A program made the position numbers and the translations under genes. 64,000 nucleotides of DNA from Ascaphus truei (Eukaryota > Chordata > Amphibia > Anura > Ascaphidae). This document shows positions 46,580-58,683 of the stretch, in pieces; within the stretch, counting starts at the first letter, position 1, and each line of letters opens with the position of its first letter. The DNA is taken from contig CM071570.1 of NCBI GenBank assembly GCA_036426205.1, positions 2,433,997 through 2,497,996 on the forward strand, in the 5' to 3' direction. Below the pieces are notes generated by a model. It saw nothing but the letters and a program-made list of their open reading frames with translations, was not told the origin of the DNA and did no database searches.

Positions 46580-47150
46580 ATAATTATAGTATTCCTTAAT
46601 CCAAAAAAGGTTTAAAAAAAAACAACAAAAAACAGATCTAGACTGCTGAGATGTATGAAACACATTTTTACATTCATGCATGATGGACAATGTGCAGAAA
46701 GTCAGAATGACAGCACAAGATCACAGTAGCTCTCAACACCAGATAATTACCTATTGCACCTTGCGTATTATAACAACTGCTTGTATAGAAAACGGAATGC
46801 TCCGAAAGCACCACACTTACAGATGGATCACTGTGTAATATTTTATACAAGGAGCGTCTTTCATACATCATGTAACAGGTTGTATGGACCATCCATTATT
46901 TAATTCCCATATAGTGTGTTATGCTAGAAGAAGACAGTGATACCACAACATATCCAAGTATCAGAGTTTCCATTGGAATAATTGTCCTTCTACACAAATA
47001 ATGTATTAATTACCCAAATTCTTGCAGTACAAAAGCAGTGCTCACAGGAATGTATTGCTCAGGCTGCTGAGTAAATAAGGGTGTCTTGAGCAGCCATAAA
47101 ATATAATACATTTACCTTGCTAACTAGTACTTCCCTGGCAGATGGGGCTA
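46580..47150. other. AT-rich DNA, nothing recognised
   Basis: No structure seen. Confidence 0.4.
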
Positions 47151-47155
47151 TAAAT

Positions 47156-47342
47156 GCTGGAGTGGCCAACTCCAATCCTCAAGGGCCACAAACAGGTCAG
47201 GCTTTAAAGATTTCCCTGCTTCAGCACAAGTGGCTCAGTGATTGACAGTCAATGACTGAGCCTCCGATTGAGTCACCTGTGCTGAAGAAGGGATATCCTT
47301 AAAACCTGTTAGTGGCCTGGAGGACACGAGTTGGACACCACT
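47156..47342. mobile_element. Palindromic hAT MITE, diverged
   Basis: tggagtggccaactccaatc at the left and cacgagttggacaccactg at the right, with the family core (gggccacaaacaggtcaggc, ctgcttcagcaca) between them. The target duplication is eroded. Confidence 0.7.
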
Positions 47343-47629
47343 GCACTTTGCGATTGCTGTACTGTTATGTTGCAGTAATGTGTCCAGCTCAGGGTGACAA
47401 CCTGAAGCCCGGGCTAGCAGCAGAACTTGCTCAAAAAAACGTCCTACTCAGCAGTTACTAAATATTCAGCTCTACAGACATGAAAACTTTGTCCATATTT
47501 ACGCAAAAATGCTCAACTTTAATACTTGTACAGTGGATTTCAGACTAAAATCTGCCCCATCTTGTGAACACCAAGGTAGTTATCCAGCCATTGCTGAATA
47601 ACAACCCCCTATATTCAGTGCTTGACAAA

Positions 47630-47828
47630 TCACCCAAAAATCTACTCGCCGAACAAAAAAATCTACTCGCCACCTAGTCCCGCCCCTACCCCGCCCCTAG
47701 TCCCGCCCCTAGTCCCGCATTTAAAAAAAAACCTAAATGAAATAAATTGAATAAATTTCTAGTAAGAACATTCGTTTTTGACATAAGTTTATTTATTGTA
47801 TTACATTATACTACAATTAGTCCTTGTT

Positions 47829-47873
<45 letters not shown>

Positions 47874-47876
47874 TAT
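47630..47876. repeat. Short direct repeats and (GT)n microsatellite
   Basis: aaaaatctactcgcc occurs twice (47637, 47657), then tagtcccgcccc-type units four times to 47716, and (GT)n at 47831-47876. Confidence 0.85.
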
Positions 47877-48189
47877 AAATGTCGAATCTAGAAAAAAAAG
47901 CCAGGTGTGAATGACTAGTTTCCTGCACCCCTTAACTAGTGCCTGGACGTCCCCGCTTCACAATATTTAAAGCAGCAATCCCGCCTGGGATCTTACCTGA
48001 TCCGCAGTCCCTCAATGTCCAGGTACCCTCATTCCTGCAATGTTATACATTGGAGGGGAGGTGTTCCCAACCTGTCTTCTGGGTTAGGGGGGGTTCCGAT
48101 GTCTTCCGTGTGAAGCTTGAGTCAGATCTGGAAGAAAGCAGTATAGGTTATTTCGGTGTAGGTATAGGGCAGTTAAGATATACAGGGTA

Positions 48190-49010
48190 AATAAAATATC
48201 CAGATTGTGAGACAGAGAGAGGGTGAGAGAGATGGTGAGACGGAGAGAGGGTGAGAGAGAGGGTGAGAGAAAGAAGGTGAGAGAGACGGAGAGAGAGAAG
48301 GTGAGAGACGGAGAGAGAAGGTGAGAGAGACGGAGAGAGGGTGAGAGAGACGGAGAGAGGGTGAGAAGAAGACGGGAGAGGGTGAGAGTAGGCCGTAGAG
48401 AGGGTGTGAAGAGAGGAGAGAGGGTGAGAGTAGACGAGAGAGGTGAGAGAGGGGCTGAAGAGGAGGGGGTTGATAGAGGGTGAACGAGACGGAGAGAGGG
48501 TGAGAGTAGACGTAGAGAGGTTAAGCGAGCAGACGGAGAGAGTTAGAGAAGTGGTGAGAGAGACGACAGGAGAGACAGAGGAGGTGGACGTGGGGTTTGG
48601 TGTGACGGGTGGGGTGATTGGGTTGTGGGGTGATTGGGGGGGTAGGGGTGATTGGGGGCTGGGTGACTGACTGGGTTTTGTTTGGGGTGTGGACGGGGTG
48701 GGGTTATTGGGGGGTTGGGGTGCGGGGTGTCTGACTGGGTGGGGATTCTGACTGACTGGGTGGGGTGACTGGGCGACTGGGCACAGGGCAGGGGGGTGGG
48801 ATGACTGACTATGACTGACTGGGTGGGGGGGGGGATGACTGACTGGGTGGGGGGGGGGATGACTGACTGGGTGGGGGGGGGATGACTGACTGGGGGGTGG
48901 GGGATGACTGACTGGGTGGGGGGGGTGGGACTGACTGGGGGGGATGACGACTGGGTGGGGGCATGACTGACTGGGTGGGGGGATGACTGACTGGGTGTGT
49001 GGATGACTGA
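48190..49010. repeat. GA/G-rich satellite-like tract
   Basis: gagacggagagagggtgaga-type units (48200-48560) grade into gatgactgactgggtggggg units (48720-49010). Strong purine bias on the plus strand. The 318-codon frame on the minus strand is Ser/Leu/Pro low complexity. Confidence 0.9.
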
Positions 49011-49083
49011 TGGGTGTGGCGTGGGGGGTACTTCCTGGTGTCCTACAGTTCTCTCTCTCTACCCCACACATCATCTCTCCACT

Positions 49084-49117
49084 CTCTCTACCACACACAC
49101 ACACACTCTCTCACATA

Positions 49118-49202
<85 letters not shown>

Positions 49203-49492
49203 ACACACTCTCCTACAACACACCCACACACACATCACCTACAACACTCTCTCTACCCATATCACACACACACAGACACGCTACCTACCACACACAACTT
49301 CTTACACACACACACACACACACACACTCTCCTACCCACACAATACACACACACCCACACACACCCCCTAACACACCTCCCTACCATACACACACACATA
49401 CACACACCCACAACACACCAACACATCACCTACCCATACACACACACAACACACCCTACCCCACACACCAACACACACCCACACTCCCTACC

Positions 49493-49526
<34 letters not shown>

Positions 49527-49616
49527 ACACACTCTCCTACCCATACACACACACACATACACACACTCTCCTACCCATAGCACACACACCACACACACTC
49601 TCCTACACACACTCTC

Positions 49617-49660
<44 letters not shown>

Positions 49661-49662
49661 AT
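49084..49662. repeat. Long interrupted (CA)n microsatellite
   Basis: About 580 bp of CA repeats broken by ctctcctaccc-type interruptions. Frames give His/Thr runs. Confidence 0.95.
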
Positions 49663-49689
49663 GGGACGGGGAAACAACCTCTACTGACC

Positions 49690-50260
49690 TGCCGCCCCGC
49701 GCGGGCAGCGGGAGCGAGGGGAGGAGGGGTTGTAAGAGAAACAACCCGAGCCGCGCGGGACAGCGGGAGGGGGGTGAACGCACCCAGCGCGCGGGCACGG
49801 GAGGGGGTGAAACACCCGAGCCGCGTGGGCAGCGGGAGGGGGGTGAAGGCACCCGAGCCGCGCGGGCAGCGGGAGGGGGGGAAAACAGCCCGCCGCGGGC
49901 ACGGGAGGGGGTGAAGCACTCGAGCCGCCGCGTGGGCAGCGGGGTGTGAAACACCCGAGCCGCGCGGGCAGAAGGAGGGGGGTGAAACACCCAGTCCCCG
50001 GGCAGAAGGAGGGGGGTGAAACACCCGAGCCGCGCGGGCAGGCGGGAGGGAGGGGGTGAAACACCCGAGCCGCGCGGGCAAGAGGGATGGAGGGGGGAAA
50101 GAGAAAGAATGAGCCGCGCGGGGAGGGCAGAGGGAGGAGGGGGAAGAGAAAGACATGAGGCCGCGGGACAGCGGGAGCGCCGACAGGGAGGGGGGAGAAA
50201 CACCTCTGCTACCACCTCCGCGCGGGCAGCGGGAGCGCCGGGGACCGTATGTATCAGTAT
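49690..50260. repeat. GC-rich minisatellite, unit about 40 bp
   Basis: Repeats of gtgaaacacccgagccgcgc plus gggcagcgggaggggg, roughly 13 units with length variation, extremely CpG-rich. It follows the CA tract directly. Frames through it are artefacts. Confidence 0.9.
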
Positions 50261-50699
50261 AATATTTATTAAAGGACATTAAATTCCCCACACTACCAGC
50301 ATGTGTCCACAATCCTCTCCATGACCGGATCAGTGCAGGTTTGTAAGCAGGGAGGTGACACAATTATACAGGAGGATATATAAAGAAGAGGAGGAGCCAG
50401 ACGCGCGCGCACCCCCAACCCCCCCCCCTCCCCATTACTTACCCGTGCAGAGAAGGAAGGGCGGTCCTGGCAACTCCAAGCCGCGTCACAGCCAGAGGGA
50501 TTTTTTTTTTTTTCGAGCAGGGGATTTTTTTTTTGCAGAGCAGGAGAAAAGCTACTGGCCACGAGCCAATATCCGATCGCAGCTGGCGAGTTGGCGACCG
50601 GGTTTGTCGAGCACTGCCTATATTATGTTTCAGTGCTCCTCTTAGTGAGGCACATCCCAAACTATTCCTACAGGTACAAGTTTGAAATTTAAAGGAGTA

Positions 50700-51045
50700 C
50701 TCCAAGCTATTTTTTATTTTCTTCAATAAAATTGAAGCCGGGGTCTCCAGAGCTGAACATCATTCATTTCACATCTGGGACCACCTGCTCCCCAAGATAC
50801 AGGCTTCCATAGGTGCTGCCGATGCACCATGATTTTGAAATCCTCCACAGCACGCGGGCCAATAGGAAGCCACGATGGACGGCATCACGCCTTCCCATTC
50901 CGAAATAAGACTGCATGATGTTGACCAAGTTGGGGTTGTCCCTCTGTGCACCTTCATTTGTAAGTATCTAGGGAAGTAGGGGGTACTCAGAGCTGAAATT
51001 AACACAGTTCTCCTCCAGAGATCCCCTGCTTCATTTCTAGAAGCA
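50700..51045. mobile_element. Palindromic MITE (agcagggggtc family), copy 4
   Basis: Left gaagccggggtctccagagc...gaccacctgctccccaagat and right gtaagtatctagggaagtag...gagatcccctgcttcattt. Arranged as in the copy at 18905-19175, with a longer centre. Confidence 0.65.
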
Positions 51046-51078
51046 CCTTTAAAAAAAGGCACATTTTTATAGTTCTGT

Positions 51079-51417
51079 GTAACGGGCGGCCTTGTAGATG
51101 TGGTCAGGAAGGAGCTCACACACCACTTTTCTTGTAACGAAAGTTCTTTATTCCCCGTATCAGGGGTTGCAGAAGTCGGCAACAAAACAAAACAGTCTAA
51201 CTTACATATCATACGTCTGCAAAACAACCGGACAGTACCTAATCGCTGGTATGCAAAAGGCAGCTCAGGCTCTCCCCTGACAGGCTCTCTGCAGCCTGTT
51301 CCCTCACAGGTCGAGAGCAAAATGAGAGTTTGGGAAGTTTGCCGTCTGATTTTTAAACCTCCCCTTTCCAATCAGCTTGCAAACCTACAAGTTTTAACCC
51401 TATACACTCCCTCACAG
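51079..51417 (-). mobile_element. Solo-LTR-like element, minus orientation
   Basis: On the minus strand it starts TGTGAGGGAGTGTATAGGG and ends CCGCCCGTTACA. An AATAAAGAAC polyadenylation signal lies at about 51151 and an A/T-rich TATA-like stretch at 51350. A TG...CA outline of 339 bp. No matching 5-bp flanks found. Confidence 0.5.
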
Positions 51418-51469
51418 TCCGATTTTAATAATTATTCTTGAATGTTTTGGTTACCTTCCTACACTAGAG

Positions 51470-51644
51470 CAGACGTTCCCAACTCTAGTCCACAAGGACC
51501 ACTAACAGTGCAAGTTATAAGTATACCCCTTCTTGAGTACAGGTGGTTCAGTCAAAATGATTGGGCCATGTGCTAATGAGAGGTTAGCCTTAAAACCTGC
51601 CCTGTTAGCGGTCCTACCCTGAGGACTGGAATTGGGAACCTCTG
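51470..51644. mobile_element. Palindromic hAT MITE, 175 bp
   Basis: Left cagacgttcccaactctagt and right gactggaattgggaacctct plus g, flanked by the perfect 8-bp duplication cactagag (51462-51469, 51645-51652). Confidence 0.9.
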
Positions 51645-51649
51645 CACTA

Positions 51650-52090
51650 GAGCATTCTAAAAAGATCCAATTGTGTCCTCATACGTTCTTGCATATTTTT
51701 GTGATAAACTGTTGTCTGGTTCTTCTTATAGTATCATTTTGATTCCCAATGATTTAATTCATGCCAAGGAAAACTTCCATAAACAAGGTGTTAAATACCT
51801 TTAAAAGAGCAGTTAACTTCTCTGTTCTTTTTATTCCCAAAACTTTTTTTTGAGGGATTGTAGTTTTAATGAGAACTTTTCGAAACATTCATACGATCAT
51901 TAGTCACCTTTCCCACTGAATTACTGCCTACGGAAATTTGGAGAAAACAAATCTATAAAGCCTTTCATTATGATCAAGCTGCTTTTGTGTTTAGACTATC
52001 TTCCCGGTGAGATTTCCAATAAGAAAAAATATAATTCCTCCAAATTACTTTCACTACAAGAAAGGAAATGATGACTGTGTAACTTGCTCA
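51650..52090. other. AT-rich DNA, nothing recognised
   Basis: No structure seen. Confidence 0.4.
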
Positions 52091-52096
52091 CTGAGT

Positions 52097-52916
52097 GTAA
52101 GGGATCGGGGGACACGTTCCCCACGGCGTGTGTCCCCCCGCTCCGGCTCGGAACACCGCCGGGTTCCTACCTCCTCCGGTCAGGCGCCGCTCCGCTGCGG
52201 CGCACGCCATCTCTGCCTGCACGCTATCTCTGCCTGCACGCTGCCGGGTCGCGCGCGCACCCGATCCTTTCTGCCTGCTCCACGCACAGCTGGCCCCGCC
52301 CCCCGCAGGACCCTATGTCACACTCCACCACTCACCTGGCTTGCCTCTCCTCTAGGTACCTGAGCCTATCCCTGGGCCTGCCTGGGCACACCTCCGCTCC
52401 ACCTCTACCCCTTATTGGTCCACCTAGATATTTTACCCCAGTCTGCCCTCTCCTTCCTCGCCCTGCATAGTTTCTTGTGGCTCTTGTTGTTCGGAGTTCT
52501 ATGCCTGGCTCTCCACTGTGTTTCAGCTCTCGCTCGCTCGCTCCTGCATGGGGCAGTCTGCTACATACAGATCATCAATAAAGATGCCCTTGTTAAAGAA
52601 ACCCCCACTGTGTGAGTGTGAGATTACTCTACAGTGGCAGTCACCACCGAGAAGGAGTTCCTCACCAGGACCATCTCCCTGCGGAAGCACAGATCCTGAT
52701 GAGGTGGAGGCGCTGCACATGATGTAAGTTGGAATCGCACCCACTACCTCAGCTACCTGTCCTGATGACATCCCCTAATACCATCAAGCGGGAGACTCAG
52801 GAGTCCTGTTACTTGCAGGTGCACCACCATACACGATCACGTAATGGGGACCGGTTAGACCACACGGGCCAATATGAGATTGGGTGGGTCAGACAAGGGG
52901 GTCCACCCGTTACACA
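52097..52916 (+). mobile_element. LTR-like element, plus orientation, about 820 bp
   Basis: Starts TGTAAGGGATCGGGGGACAC and ends CCACCCGTTACA, with matching TGTAA/TTACA ends. A CpG-rich 5' third, then aataaagatgcc at 52577 as a polyadenylation signal followed by a short R/U5-like part containing ggtggaggcgctgcac, the segment shared with other LTR blocks. Flanks ctgag / catag agree at 3 of 5. No gag/pol adjoining. Confidence 0.55.
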
Positions 52917-53219
52917 TAGTTAAAAAAAACTTTCAAAAAACTTTATTCACATACAGTATACACTAAGCAAAAGGACAAGCATTAGAATGTAATGCTCTTT
53001 GATACTTCAGATTCAAAGTATAACAGCTAGGCAATGTGACGCATATGCCTCTATAGTAATATCCAATGAATAACTACACATCCTATAATATAGACTTCAA
53101 TATTTTCTAAAAAGAAACCTCACCTGTACATACATAAGTAGTGATTATTTTGTCCAGACTCAATGTTTATGATAATAAACCTAACATCACATCCCGTATG
53201 TTAGTGAGGTGAATTTCCC

Positions 53220-53360
53220 TATTCCCCCCCCCCATTACTTCCCTTTCTTGCCCCCCCAATTCCTTCCCTTTCCCTTCCTCTCCCCCCAATTCCTTCCCGT
53301 TCCCTTCCTCTCCCCCCAATTCCTTCCATTTCACCCCCACTCCCTCCTCTTTTACTTCCC
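53220..53360. repeat. CT-rich short tandem repeat
   Basis: ccccaattccttcccttt-type units of about 29 bp, four copies, on the plus strand. Confidence 0.8.
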
Positions 53361-53379
53361 CTCATCCCCCTTCTTATAG

Positions 53380-53615
53380 TAAGCGCGACGAAAAATTTGG
53401 AAGCCGGGTAAATTTGATTTTTTAGAGACAGTCGCCACATGTGACTGTCTCTAAACCAATCAAATTGCGTGGCACGCCCCTTTTAGTGATGTCACTGGCC
53501 TTGTCGCCAGCAACATCGCTAAAAATCAAATTACAACTTTTGCCGGTGGCGACGGCGACAGGTGATGTCATCGATTACGTCGCCAGCACTATAAGCGCGG
53601 CCTTACGGCCTTCGG
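53380..53615. repeat. GC-box MITE-like element with hairpin
   Basis: tttagagacagtc (53421-53433) and its exact complement at 53443-53455 form a 13-bp stem with a 9-base loop. Repeated gtcgcca and cggcgac motifs and similar ataagcgcg/agtaagcgcg ends suggest a MITE, but the terminal repeats are not clean. Confidence 0.45.
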
Positions 53616-54144
53616 AATTTCAGTTCCTTGCTTATTTGATCATTCATTTTGCCATTGATTTTTGCAGGTTCAATCCCATTTTTCCTGTTTCTTCCAATGT
53701 TGTGTGAAATATGGTTTAGAACATCTTCATCATCCATTTGATCTCTTCACAGAGAACATTCCTGTAAGGTTATTTTTTGTTGGTATTTGGTACCTTCCAG
53801 ATTAATCTATCCTATAGCCTCAGACAGATGTTGGCGTAACTGTTCCAAGGAAGGTTCATTTTTTCATATACTGTATGGTGGTCTTGCTCTAAAATACAAA
53901 CCATTTGGACACACGTTTAAGAAATCATAAAGGAAATTACAGGTGTTAGTCTCCAGTTGGATCCTTAGAGGTTTTGTTGGGTGTAGTGGATGTGGATAAA
54001 AAGTAATCACACATTTACTATTAGCCAAATGGAAAGAATAACCCAACGCTTGAAGTGTTAAAGTGATATCCAAGTGTTGAATACATGGCTGCTCTAAAAC
54101 CCAGTAAATTAAATTAACCTCTAAATTCCACATTTAAAATGGTG

Positions 54145-54647
54145 TGGAAAAAACTAGGGGAGCGCTCAAAAAAATAAAATAAATAAAGTGCACATTTTGT
54201 GCACAATACAATAAAGAGTGTGGTCAGTCCCAGGCCTTTAGGGTGTCCGTACCAAAAAGAAACCCATACCACGTCCATATCCTAAGTTTTAAGTGTGAGT
54301 GTCCGTTTAAAGCTTATTTGTGTGTACCAATATATCCTGCCTGATCTGCACCATGGGATCTGTTTTTTCTGTTTCCTATGATCCTGGGAGGAAGATTAAA
54401 GTTTTCTGAAGCTGAACAAGAGCATGAGCTTCAAAGCAGCAAATGGTTACATTATCTATATCTATTTACTCACATGCAGTAGCACTGATATTTATGCACG
54501 TTTGCATTGCAATTTGCACAAGTATTCTAATTATATGGTAATATAAGTTATCCACATATCACCATTATATATATGCACTTATTGTATTGTGCACAACATT
54601 TGCACTTTATTTATTTAATTATTTGAGCGCTCCCTTCGTTTTTTCCC
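54145..54647. mobile_element. Foldback-type element, 68-bp arms
   Basis: tggaaaaaactaggggagcg...acaatacaataa (54145-54214) is inverted at 54580-54647 (ttattgtattgtgcac...gagcgctcccttcg) with mismatches. The spacer of about 365 bp has no frame of note. No target duplication resolved. Confidence 0.65.
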
Positions 54648-54924
54648 AAACTATTTAAATTAGCCGCCAGATTGTGCATTGCTTCTAACTGGAAGAAAGT
54701 ATCGGCACCAAATATGACACAATGGTTGACTAGAACATGGGAGATATGTGCTTTACAGAGCATAACTTTTTCTAAAAAAAAAAAAAAAATTCTCGAAATT
54801 TATGGATATCTGCTTTCCTTTCTTATCTTATTTGGAAATACATAACTCTTATCATAACGAGACCAGATAATGCTGGGAGTTATAGTATATGTGTGTGTAT
54901 ATTTATATATATATATATATATAT

Positions 54925-55125
54925 ACTAGCTGATAGACCCGGCGTTGCCCGGAATGTGAATCGATTTTTTTTTAAATGTTGTTTAGTGGTGGTGTGGGAA
55001 GAAGGGTTTTTGGGTGGGGGTGTGTGAAGAGGAAGGGTGGGTGAGGGTGTGGGAAGATGAAGGGTGGGTGGGTGGGGGTGTGTGAAGAGGAAGGTTGGTT
55101 GTGTGGGGGTGTGGGAAGAGGAAGG
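54925..55125. repeat. actagctgatagacccggcg repeat inside (TA)n, copy 2
   Basis: Directly preceded by (TA)n (54903-54924) and directly followed by (AT)n at 55131-55175. The head matches that at 26753. The body is a g(t)gtgggaagaggaagggtg minisatellite of 26-34-bp units. Confidence 0.7.
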
Positions 55126-55179
<54 letters not shown>

Positions 55180-55264
55180 TATCATAAAAATGATTTAAAA
55201 AAAAATCCTTTCATACGTTGCACCTTTTCCCCCACCCGAAGTGAGATCATAAAGCTACCGGTGT

Positions 55265-55870
55265 ATTCTTGCGCGGTACATATCGGTTTGGTAGAACAGA
55301 AGGCCTGAGAACTCTGTGGTGGTATGGGGTGGCATCAGGACCTGCTCTCTATGATGATTCTTACAGCGCAGCGCCTCTAGCCGGTGAGGATCCTGGTTAA
55401 GCCAGGATGGTCCGCACTAGCAACTCAGCTAGTGGCCCAGTCAAGAAGCCACAACAGATGTATTCAACCAGGTCTTTATTAGCAGCATACATGTAGTCAT
55501 GACAGGCACATACCCTGAAGTAGTATCCCCAGGACTTGAGGCCCTGCAGGCTCCTCAGCTCCATTACCCCCCTGATGGGATCAAGGATAAATGCCTCTAC
55601 TCCACAGGGGGAGGGAAGAGAGCGTCAGCTTATGTACACCAGGGGAGGGGCTTGTAACCCTGCCCCATAACAGGGCAGGTCCGATACTGACAGTCATCCC
55701 ATCGTGGTCATGTGACCCAGCCAGTATCCTCCCCAAGGATGACACACTCTGGTTGTTGTTAGGCCAGCCCCCGGATACAGCAATAGTGTATCCAGGCTGC
55801 AACAAGAAGCTAGGCCTCCATGAGAGAACGTATCCCCCGCGGTGCCTGCGTCTAACAAGACTTATACTGT
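55265..55870 (-). mobile_element. LTR-like element, minus orientation
   Basis: Contains cagcgcagcgcctctagccg near 55368, akin to the other LTR blocks, and ccaggtctttattagcagc at 55470, which is AATAAAGACC on the minus strand. The boundaries are unclear, and no promoter motifs were confidently placed. Confidence 0.4.
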
Positions 55871-55899
55871 TAGGGCCAAATAAAAGATGATAGCCAGGG

Positions 55900-56650
55900 G
55901 ACTACGCTACACATCTAAAAGTATATATTTATTTATTATTAAACAAAGAGGTCTCAGATATTGGGATGGTGTCTTTTTTTGTTTTGTGGCAATATCTGGT
56001 GTTCTTACAAGGTTTTTAGATAATATATGAGCAGTGGTGTGTGTGTGTGGGGGGGAGGTTGTGGGAGTGTAGGGGTATAGTAGTTGGTACGGTTTTTTTT
56101 CTCCATGAATTATTGTATTTATATTGTTTCATGTTATTCAAAAACTAATAAAAAGATTTAAAAAAGTGGGACATACTCTTAACTGTTTGTTGTGTGTTTT
56201 TAGAAAGATCATAGTAAATAGTTTGAAGGAATAATTGTTACATGTCATGAAGTGAAATATGATGTCACTAACATTTAATGATTTAGGATTGAAGAATAAT
56301 AAGGGTTAAAATAAACCTATGTTGCATTGTATTCTAAAGTTTATTAGTGTATTTAAAATACATTTGGTAATTTGGCAGTTGTGAAAGGATTATGTTTGTG
56401 TCCTACTGGACAACACAGAGCAGGAAGTACCTATTAGGGGTATAGATTATTATACTAAGATTGATTGCACACCGACTCCCAGTATAGACTTGTATTTACA
56501 TGTAGTAATTCCATAGCTCATTATCATTCTTACCAGGTTCTATAGGTTTTGGAACTCCTGAGTGTGGGAGACTGTGTTACAATTTGTGAATGATCTATTG
56601 ATACAAATAAAATATGAAGTATAGATTCATTGAGGTTTTAAATATTTTTT
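55900..56650. other. AT-rich DNA, nothing recognised
   Basis: No structure seen. Confidence 0.4.
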
Positions 56651-56665
56651 TTATATACTTTAGAG

Positions 56666-56979
56666 CAGGGGTGCGCAATCTTTTTCCCCTGCGCCCCTCT
56701 GCTGGCTCCCCCCCCCCCTTACCTTGGCTTCAGCGTTCTGATGCCACGTGGCCATGGCAACGCAGTGTCACGTGACCCCACTGTCATTTGCCGGCGCGCT
56801 GACGTCTCCAGAAGCCGTCTAAGCCAAGGTAAGTAAAGTTTACAGAGGCCCTCGCCGCTCCCCCGGCATTTCATTTAAATGCCTTTGGAAAGTGCGCGGG
56901 GCCTCTGTAAACCCTGCGCCCCCCGCAGAGAATCTCATGCCCCCCATGGGGGGAGCGCCCCCAAGTTTGCGCACCCCTG
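56666..56979. mobile_element. hAT MITE, 314 bp, intact
   Basis: Terminal repeats CAGGGGTGCGCAATC and AAGTTTGCGCACCCCTG, flanked by perfect 8-bp duplications ctttagag (56658-56665, 56980-56987). The reference copy for the family in this window. No transposase. Confidence 0.95.
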
Positions 56980-56999
56980 CTTTAGAGCAGTCAGGACTG

Positions 57000-58260
57000 A
57001 ATCTAAAGCACAAGTTAAAAACAAAATAACGTAAAGTAAAGTTTGTGGGGTAATACAATTAGACAAAAGATAGAGAGTACTCCAATAATGTAAGGAAGCT
57101 TTATAGATTTTTACCCCGGCCCACTTTAATCACAGGATCGAGACATTTTTGTGAGTTTTGATGCCCGCAGAAAGAAAAAAAGAATGTTGATGGAAGGTAT
57201 GAGAATAGTGAGAAGAGATGGAGAATGGCAGGAAATAGAGTTGTAGACAGAGAAAGGTTGTGTAAAAAAAAACCCACAGAGATAAGGAATTAGAAATAAA
57301 TTAATGATTATTTTTTTTGTTTAGTTTTTTTCTTTTTTAGTTATTAAGGTTTCTCTGTTCAGACTTATGATAGGAAACTGACTGTTTTCTTATATAAAAC
57401 CGGTCCTGTCTGATTTTTCAACAGCAGGAATGAAAAAGGTTGCAGGTTATAGCAGCTTCAAAAACATAAAATTACAAAAATGGTATCTTACCACAAGAAA
57501 CATGGTCAGAGCATATACATATGCGTTGAGGGGGATATAATACGGGAGCAATGATTGGTTATTATAAAAATATTTAGAAAATCAAACGATTTTCAAATTT
57601 GAAAGACATTCTGCAATATCATTATTATAATGTAGAAAGTTATTACACAGAATTCTAGGTCACAAAAGCCAGAGAAGGTATAGTATATATAATTTAAATG
57701 TAAATTATACAAAGGAAAGGCAGGTAAATATGAACAAACAGATATCACTGCCAAGAACCTGATACTGTACTGGATTCTCTTCCCAGGTGAAGGATGGATT
57801 TGGAAACCTGGAAGAGGGTCACATTTGGACACGAAGTACCAGACATACCGGAATGTCTTTTTTCCCTGAGCGTATAACGTTAACAGGTCCACGGTAACTG
57901 ACACACTTTGGAACCAGAGATGACCGATGTCCAAAAGTGGCTACAGAAGAAGAAACACAATTCTCTAAACCAGAACCAAAGATAAAGGACATGGATCCAT
58001 CAGATGATAAATAACCATTTCCGGAACCAAACATGGAAGACCAGATCGGAAGCAAGGAAAAGAAAACAAAAACTTTGTAAACAAACAATGCTGCACACAC
58101 TATTTTACGTTATGATTTATATGCTTTTATGGGGAACTATTGTGGGATAACAATTAAGTGTTGGAGACACACACATACAGTATGTCAAGATCAAGATGGT
58201 GGAATCTATTTTGGAAGATCGATTTAAATGTGACCTGCCATATCCACACATGAACAGACA
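57000..58260. other. AT-rich DNA, nothing recognised
   Basis: No structure seen. Confidence 0.4.
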
Positions 58261-58279
58261 TATGTAACTAATTTTATTT

Positions 58280-58365
58280 TTATTTTTTTTATTTATAAAA
58301 ATGTTTAACCAGGAAGTAATACATTGAGAGTTACCTCTCGTTTCCAAGTATGTCCTGGGCACAGA
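58280..58365. repeat. Interspersed repeat fragment (ttaaccaggaagtaatacat)
   Basis: ttatttataaaaatgtttaa followed by ccaggaagtaatacattgag, a type of short fragment I associate with amphibian L2/CR1-style 3' ends. Only one copy here, so the call is by style. Confidence 0.3.
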
Positions 58366-58683
58366 TTTGTAAAAAAAAATACATGGTTAATGATTCTGTT
58401 ATGTGTCTTAAGAATGTACAAGTCAATATACAGTAATAGACAATCCTATTCAGATACATGCAGATAGCCCAGGTATTTTGGCTATGGAAGTATAATTTGG
58501 ACTCAATACCTGGTATGTAAATATATCTGAATGGAATGGATATAGACTCTTTATCAAGTATACCAACACGTAAGGCAGAATTAGAGATCTCTTGTTTTGA
58601 AATCCAGCCGCTAGTAAGTAGTTCATTTAGGAACGGAGGGGGGAACTGAAGATGATTTCAAGCCTAAAAAACAACCAGACCCC

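Noticed and set aside
48148..49104. 318-codon open frame on the minus strand
   Set aside because: Ser/Pro/Leu low complexity produced by the GA/G-rich satellite. No domain.
49010..49687. 225-codon His/Thr-rich open frame
   Set aside because: Translation of the CA microsatellite.
49571..50363. Long Arg/Pro/Cys-rich frames on the minus strand
   Set aside because: They follow the period of the GC-rich minisatellite, and several frames are open at once.
52007..52470. Frames of 118-128 codons
   Set aside because: The CpG-rich 5' part of an LTR-like element. Three frames are open together.
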